Positions 60,804 through 64,000 of a stretch of DNA of 64,000 nucleotides are shown one piece after another. The translations under genes and the position numbers were made by a program. The notes beneath the pieces were generated by a model. That model saw only the letters and a list, made by a program, of their open reading frames with translations. It was not told the origin of the DNA and searched no databases. The DNA lies in NCBI RefSeq assembly GCF_011045035.1, contig NZ_JAALAA010000003.1:248001-312000 (forward strand), written 5' to 3'. How positions within the stretch are numbered: the first letter of the stretch is position 1; every line of letters starts with the position of its first letter. Origin of the DNA: Nocardioides turkmenicus (lineage in GTDB: Bacteria; Actinomycetota; Actinomycetes; Propionibacteriales; Nocardioidaceae).

Positions 60804-60836
60804 TTTCGTTGCTTGTGGCATGAGAATGTAACGAAA
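60804..60836. promoter_or_regulatory. Inverted repeat before the aminotransferase gene
   Basis: TTTCGTT (60804-60810) and AACGAAA (60830-60836) are perfect 7-bp inverted arms 19 bp apart, lying 92 bp upstream of the next ATG. A TGATATAC sequence about 15 bp further on could be part of the -10. It may be an operator, but no regulator gene is adjacent. Confidence 0.45.
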
Positions 60837-60928
60837 ACGTAGCCGTTGGCCTGATATACCGTCGTAATCAGTATCCCGGATCGGGCGGCGACCATGCCGT
60901 TCCCGGCGTAGAGTGAGAAGCCAGAACC

Positions 60929-62260
60929 ATGTCCGACCACGCACCCCAGGGGACAGCCTTGACCAGCGCCAGTGACGCCCGCGCATACGACCTCGACCGA
61001 TCCCACGTCTTCCACTCCTGGTCCGCCCAGGCGTCGCTGAAGCCGCTCGTCATCGCCGGCGGGCAGGGCTCGCGGGTATGGGACGACTCGGGCCACACCT
61101 ACCTGGACTTCTCCTCCCAGCTGGTCAACACCAACATCGGCCACCAGCACCCTCGCGTGGTGGAGGCGATCAAGAAGCAGGCCGAGACGCTGACCACGAT
61201 CGCCCCGACGACGGCCAACCTGGCGCGCGGCGAGGCCGCCGAGCGGATCACCGACATCGCGCCGGTGGGTTTCAACAAGGTCTTCTTCACCAACGCCGGC
61301 GCCGACGCGGTCGAGAACGCGATCCGGATGGCCCGCATCCACACCGGCCGCGACAAGGTGCTCTCGACCTACCGCTCCTACCACGGCAACACCGGAGCGG
61401 CGATCGTCGCGACGGGCGACTGGCGACGGATCCCGAACGAGTACGCCCGCGGCCACGTGCACTTCTTCGGCCCCTACCTCTACCGCTCGGAGTTCTGGGC
61501 GACCACGCCGGAGCAGGAGTCCGAGCGGGCGCTGCACCACCTCAGGAGGGTCATCGAGGCCGAGGGTCCCGCGTCGATCGCGGCGATCCTCCTCGAGACC
61601 ATCCCAGGCACCGCCGGGATCATGATCCCGCCGCCGGGCTACCTCCCCGGGGTCCGGGCGCTGGCCGACGAGTTCGGGATCATGCTCATCCTCGACGAGG
61701 TCATGGCCGGCTTCGGGCGCACCGGCGAGTGGCTCGCGCTGGACGCCTACGACGTCGTCCCCGACCTGATCACCTTCGCGAAGGGGGTCAACTCGGGCTA
61801 CGTGCCGGCCGGCGGGGTGATCATCTCCGACCCGGTCGCGGCGACCTTCGACGAGCAGGTGTTCCCCGGCGGCCTCACCTACTCCGGACACCCGCTGGCG
61901 ATGGCGTCGATCGTGGCGACCATCGAGGCGATGAACGAGGAGGGCATCGTCGACAACGCCGCGACCATCGGCACCGACCACATCGCCCCCGGCCTCGCCG
62001 CGCTGGCGGAGAAGCACGACGTGATCGGCGAGGTGCGCGGGACCGGGGTGTTCTGGGCCCTCGAGCTCGTCGCCGACCGCGAGACCCGCGAGCCGCTCCC
62101 GGCGGAGACGATGGGCCGGATCAAGTCCGACCTGATCGCCCGCAACCTGATCCCCTTCACCATGGAGAACCGCATCCACGTGGTGCCTCCGTGCGTCGTC
62201 ACCCCCGACGAGGTCGCCGAGGCGATCTCGATCTACGACGACGTGCTCGCCTCGCTCTAA
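60929..62260 (+). CDS. Class III aminotransferase, probable beta-alanine:oxo-acid transaminase
   Basis: A 443-residue PLP enzyme of the omega-aminotransferase type. The PLP lysine is in LITFAKGVNSG, with ILDEVMAGFGRTG upstream and the substrate-binding VFFTNAGADAVENAIRMAR. In this cluster it most likely turns beta-alanine to malonate semialdehyde. ATG at 60929; a TTG at 60959 would also fit. Confidence 0.88.
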   Translation: MSDHAPQGTALTSASDARAYDLDRSHVFHSWSAQASLKPLVIAGGQGSRVWDDSGHTYLDFSSQLVNTNIGHQHPRVVEAIKKQAETLTTIAPTTANLARGEAAERITDIAPVGFNKVFFTNAGADAVENAIRMARIHTGRDKVLSTYRSYHGNTGAAIVATGDWRRIPNEYARGHVHFFGPYLYRSEFWATTPEQESERALHHLRRVIEAEGPASIAAILLETIPGTAGIMIPPPGYLPGVRALADEFGIMLILDEVMAGFGRTGEWLALDAYDVVPDLITFAKGVNSGYVPAGGVIISDPVAATFDEQVFPGGLTYSGHPLAMASIVATIEAMNEEGIVDNAATIGTDHIAPGLAALAEKHDVIGEVRGTGVFWALELVADRETREPLPAETMGRIKSDLIARNLIPFTMENRIHVVPPCVVTPDEVAEAISIYDDVLASL

Positions 62261-62272
62261 GGACAGATAGAA

Positions 62273-63772
62273 ATGACCGATCTCCCCATCCTCGACCACT
62301 GGATCGGCGGGGCCACCAACCCCGGCACCGGCACCCGTCTCGGCGACGTCTACAACCCCGCCCTGGGCACGGTCCAGAAGCACGTACGCTTCGCCGCCGC
62401 CGCCGACGTCGACACCGCTGTCTCCGCGGCCAAGAAGGCATTCGCCGAGTGGAGCGAGACCTCGCTGACGCGGCGTACGGCCGTGCTCTTCAAGTTCCGC
62501 GAGCTGCTCAACGCACGCAAGGGCGAGCTGGCCGAGATCCTGACCTCCGAGCACGGCAAGGTGCTCTCCGACGCGGCCGGCGAGATCGCCCGCGGGCTGG
62601 AGGTCGTCGAGTTCGCCTGCGGCCTCTCCCACCTCCTCAAGGGCACCGTGTCCGAGGAGGTCTCGACGGGCGTGGACGTGACCACGCTCAAGCAGCCGCT
62701 GGGCGTGGTGGGCATCATCAGCCCGTTCAACTTCCCGGCGATGGTGCCGATGTGGTTCTTCCCGATCGCGATCGCGGCCGGCAACACGGTCGTCATCAAG
62801 CCCTCGGAGAAGGACCCGACCGCGTCGAACTGGATCGCTGAGCTGTGGGCCGAGGCCGGGCTGCCCGACGGCGTCTACAACGTCGTCCACGGTGACAAGG
62901 AGGCAGTCGACGCGCTCCTCGACAACCCCGACGTCGCCTCGATCTCCTTCGTCGGCTCCACCCCGATCGCCCGCTACGTCTATGAGCGCGGCACCGCCGC
63001 AGGCAAGCGCGTCCAGGCGCTCGGCGGCGCGAAGAACCACATGCTCGTGCTGCCCGACGCCGACCTCGACCTGGTCGCCGACTCGGCCGTCAACGCAGGC
63101 TTCGGGTCGGCCGGCGAGCGCTGCATGGCGATCTCGGTGGTCCTCGCCGTCGACTCGGTGGCCGACACCTTGATCCAGAAGGTGACCGAGCGGATGGCGA
63201 CCCTCAAGACCGGCGACGGCACCCGCGGCACCGACATGGGCCCGCTGATCACCGGCGCTCACCGCGACAAGGTGGCGGCGTACGTCGACGTTGCTGCCGC
63301 CGACGGAGCCGAGGTCGTCGTCGACGGACGAGGGATCGAGGTCGACGGGGACCCGAACGGGTTCTGGGTCGGCCCGACACTGGTCGACCGGGTGCCGACC
63401 ACGTCCACGGTCTACACCGAGGAGATCTTCGGCCCGGTGCTCTCGGTCGTCCGCGTCTCCGGCTACGAGGTGGGCCTGGAGCTGATCAACTCCGGCCAGT
63501 TCGGCAACGGCACCGCCATCTTCACCAACGACGGCGGCGCCGCGCGCCGGTTCCAGCGTGAGGTGCAGGTCGGCATGGTCGGTGTGAACGTGCCGATCCC
63601 GGTGCCGGTCGCCTACCACTCCTTCGGCGGCTGGAAGGCGTCGCTGTTCGGGGACGCGAAGGCCTACGGTCCCGCGGGCCTGGACTTCTTCACCCGGGAG
63701 AAGGCCGTCACGACCCGGTGGCTCGACCCGTCCCACGGCGGGATCAACCTCGGGTTCCCGCAGAACGCCTAG
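62273..63772 (+). CDS. mmsA: CoA-acylating (methyl)malonate-semialdehyde dehydrogenase
   Basis: A 499-residue aldehyde dehydrogenase of the MmsA group. SPFNFPAMVPMWFFPIAIAAGN and the catalytic C284 in GFGSAGERCMAIS are diagnostic. It converts malonate semialdehyde to acetyl-CoA and CO2, completing beta-alanine breakdown, and can also act in valine or inositol catabolism. AAGGACAG precedes the ATG, 12 bp after the aminotransferase. Confidence 0.92.
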   Translation: MTDLPILDHWIGGATNPGTGTRLGDVYNPALGTVQKHVRFAAAADVDTAVSAAKKAFAEWSETSLTRRTAVLFKFRELLNARKGELAEILTSEHGKVLSDAAGEIARGLEVVEFACGLSHLLKGTVSEEVSTGVDVTTLKQPLGVVGIISPFNFPAMVPMWFFPIAIAAGNTVVIKPSEKDPTASNWIAELWAEAGLPDGVYNVVHGDKEAVDALLDNPDVASISFVGSTPIARYVYERGTAAGKRVQALGGAKNHMLVLPDADLDLVADSAVNAGFGSAGERCMAISVVLAVDSVADTLIQKVTERMATLKTGDGTRGTDMGPLITGAHRDKVAAYVDVAAADGAEVVVDGRGIEVDGDPNGFWVGPTLVDRVPTTSTVYTEEIFGPVLSVVRVSGYEVGLELINSGQFGNGTAIFTNDGGAARRFQREVQVGMVGVNVPIPVPVAYHSFGGWKASLFGDAKAYGPAGLDFFTREKAVTTRWLDPSHGGINLGFPQNA

Positions 63773-63783
63773 GCCCGCTCGGA

Positions 63784-63972
63784 TCAGTAGTCGTAGTCGT
63801 CGTCGGGGCCGACTGCGTCGAGCTTCTGCTCGGCGTAGTCGGCCTCGTTGACGTCGTCCGGCGGCGAGGTCACCGTCTCCTCGGTGTCCAGGGGTGCCTC
63901 GTCGTCGACAGTCTCCTGCACGACGTCGGTCGCCTGCTCCTCGAGGTCTGCCTCTGCTGCGTACTCGCTCAT
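63784..63972 (-). CDS. Small acidic protein
   Basis: A 62-residue protein with about 20 Asp/Glu residues and few basic ones, starting MSEYAAEADLEEQATDVVQ and ending DDDYDY. The composition suggests an unstructured protein. Proteins of this kind are widespread in actinobacteria, with unknown function. The last 28 bases of the window after its start show no gene. Confidence 0.65.
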   Translation of the reverse strand: MSEYAAEADLEEQATDVVQETVDDEAPLDTEETVTSPPDDVNEADYAEQKLDAVGPDDDYDY

Positions 63973-64000
63973 CTACCCTCGCTCAGATCGATCGATGTGC

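Noticed and set aside
60671..63736. A 1021-codon antisense frame across the aminotransferase and mmsA
   Set aside because: Same reason: the forward-strand genes have full catalytic motifs, the antisense product has none.

Overview
The window is high-GC chromosomal DNA from an actinobacterium, most likely a Nocardioides-like member of the Nocardioidaceae. The markers are Kgd-type 2-oxoglutarate dehydrogenase, WhiB1, a SigR/RsrA pair, Ni-superoxide dismutase with its protease, an LCP protein, an F420-type oxidoreductase, frequent GTG starts and many ATGA/GTGA overlaps. No phage, IS element or CRISPR array is visible. One tRNA gene, tRNA-Arg(CCG), is present.

Left part (1-16 kb). The reverse strand carries argS-lysA and, further left, the first codons of a probable homoserine dehydrogenase at the edge. 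Between them lie a quinone-oxidoreductase/MFS pair behind a SoxR/MerR-type operator and two small unknown genes. A mixed stretch of small metabolic genes, a PlsC-type acyltransferase, an epoxide-hydrolase-like enzyme and an LCP/lipoprotein pair leads to the large kgd gene.

Middle part (16-33.5 kb). This holds an MMPL exporter with a divergent TetR; a desaturase/ferredoxin-reductase operon with a divergent TetR and two matching palindromic operators; an MFS exporter; malic enzyme; sodX/sodN; an RsbW-like anti-sigma factor with a SigB/SigF-family sigma factor; whiB1 with an upstream CRP-like box; pdtaS; a 24-codon ribosomal protein gene (bL37-like); and rsrA/sigR, where sigR has an upstream match to its own promoter consensus.

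Sugar island (33.6-42.4 kb). It contains a GH51 arabinofuranosidase, an ABC sugar importer without an ATPase, a LacI regulator, a FAH-family enzyme and an IlvD/EDD sugar-acid dehydratase. Two similar palindromes, at the ABC promoter and at the dehydratase start, point to one LacI regulon for oxidative pentose (probably L-arabinose) use. The block sits between genes that are close neighbours in Mycobacterium tuberculosis (sigH region and the Rv3226c-aroA-rsgA group).

Right part (42.4-64 kb). An HMCES/YedK protein, a degenerate GGDEF-like protein and a remarkable fusion (ECF sigma factor, zinc-finger anti-sigma segment, membrane segment, extracellular repeat domains) are followed by aroA, rsgA, hisN and a CBS protein. 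Next come a two-component system whose kinase is fused in frame to a multi-membrane-span DUF4173-like domain, an FKBP, an S4 RNA-binding protein and a DUF445 protein. The window ends with a compact reductive pyrimidine (or hydantoin) breakdown cluster: beta-ureidopropionase, dihydropyrimidinase, an F420-type oxidoreductase, an omega-aminotransferase and malonate-semialdehyde dehydrogenase.

Five gene-end intergenic regions contain related palindromic elements built on GCCGAGTCGGC or GCCGAGRCGTCAC. They include perfect 34-bp and 40-bp palindromes, and two of them bracket the S4 gene. With the sigma-factor fusion and the kinase fusion, these are the best candidates for undescribed biology here.
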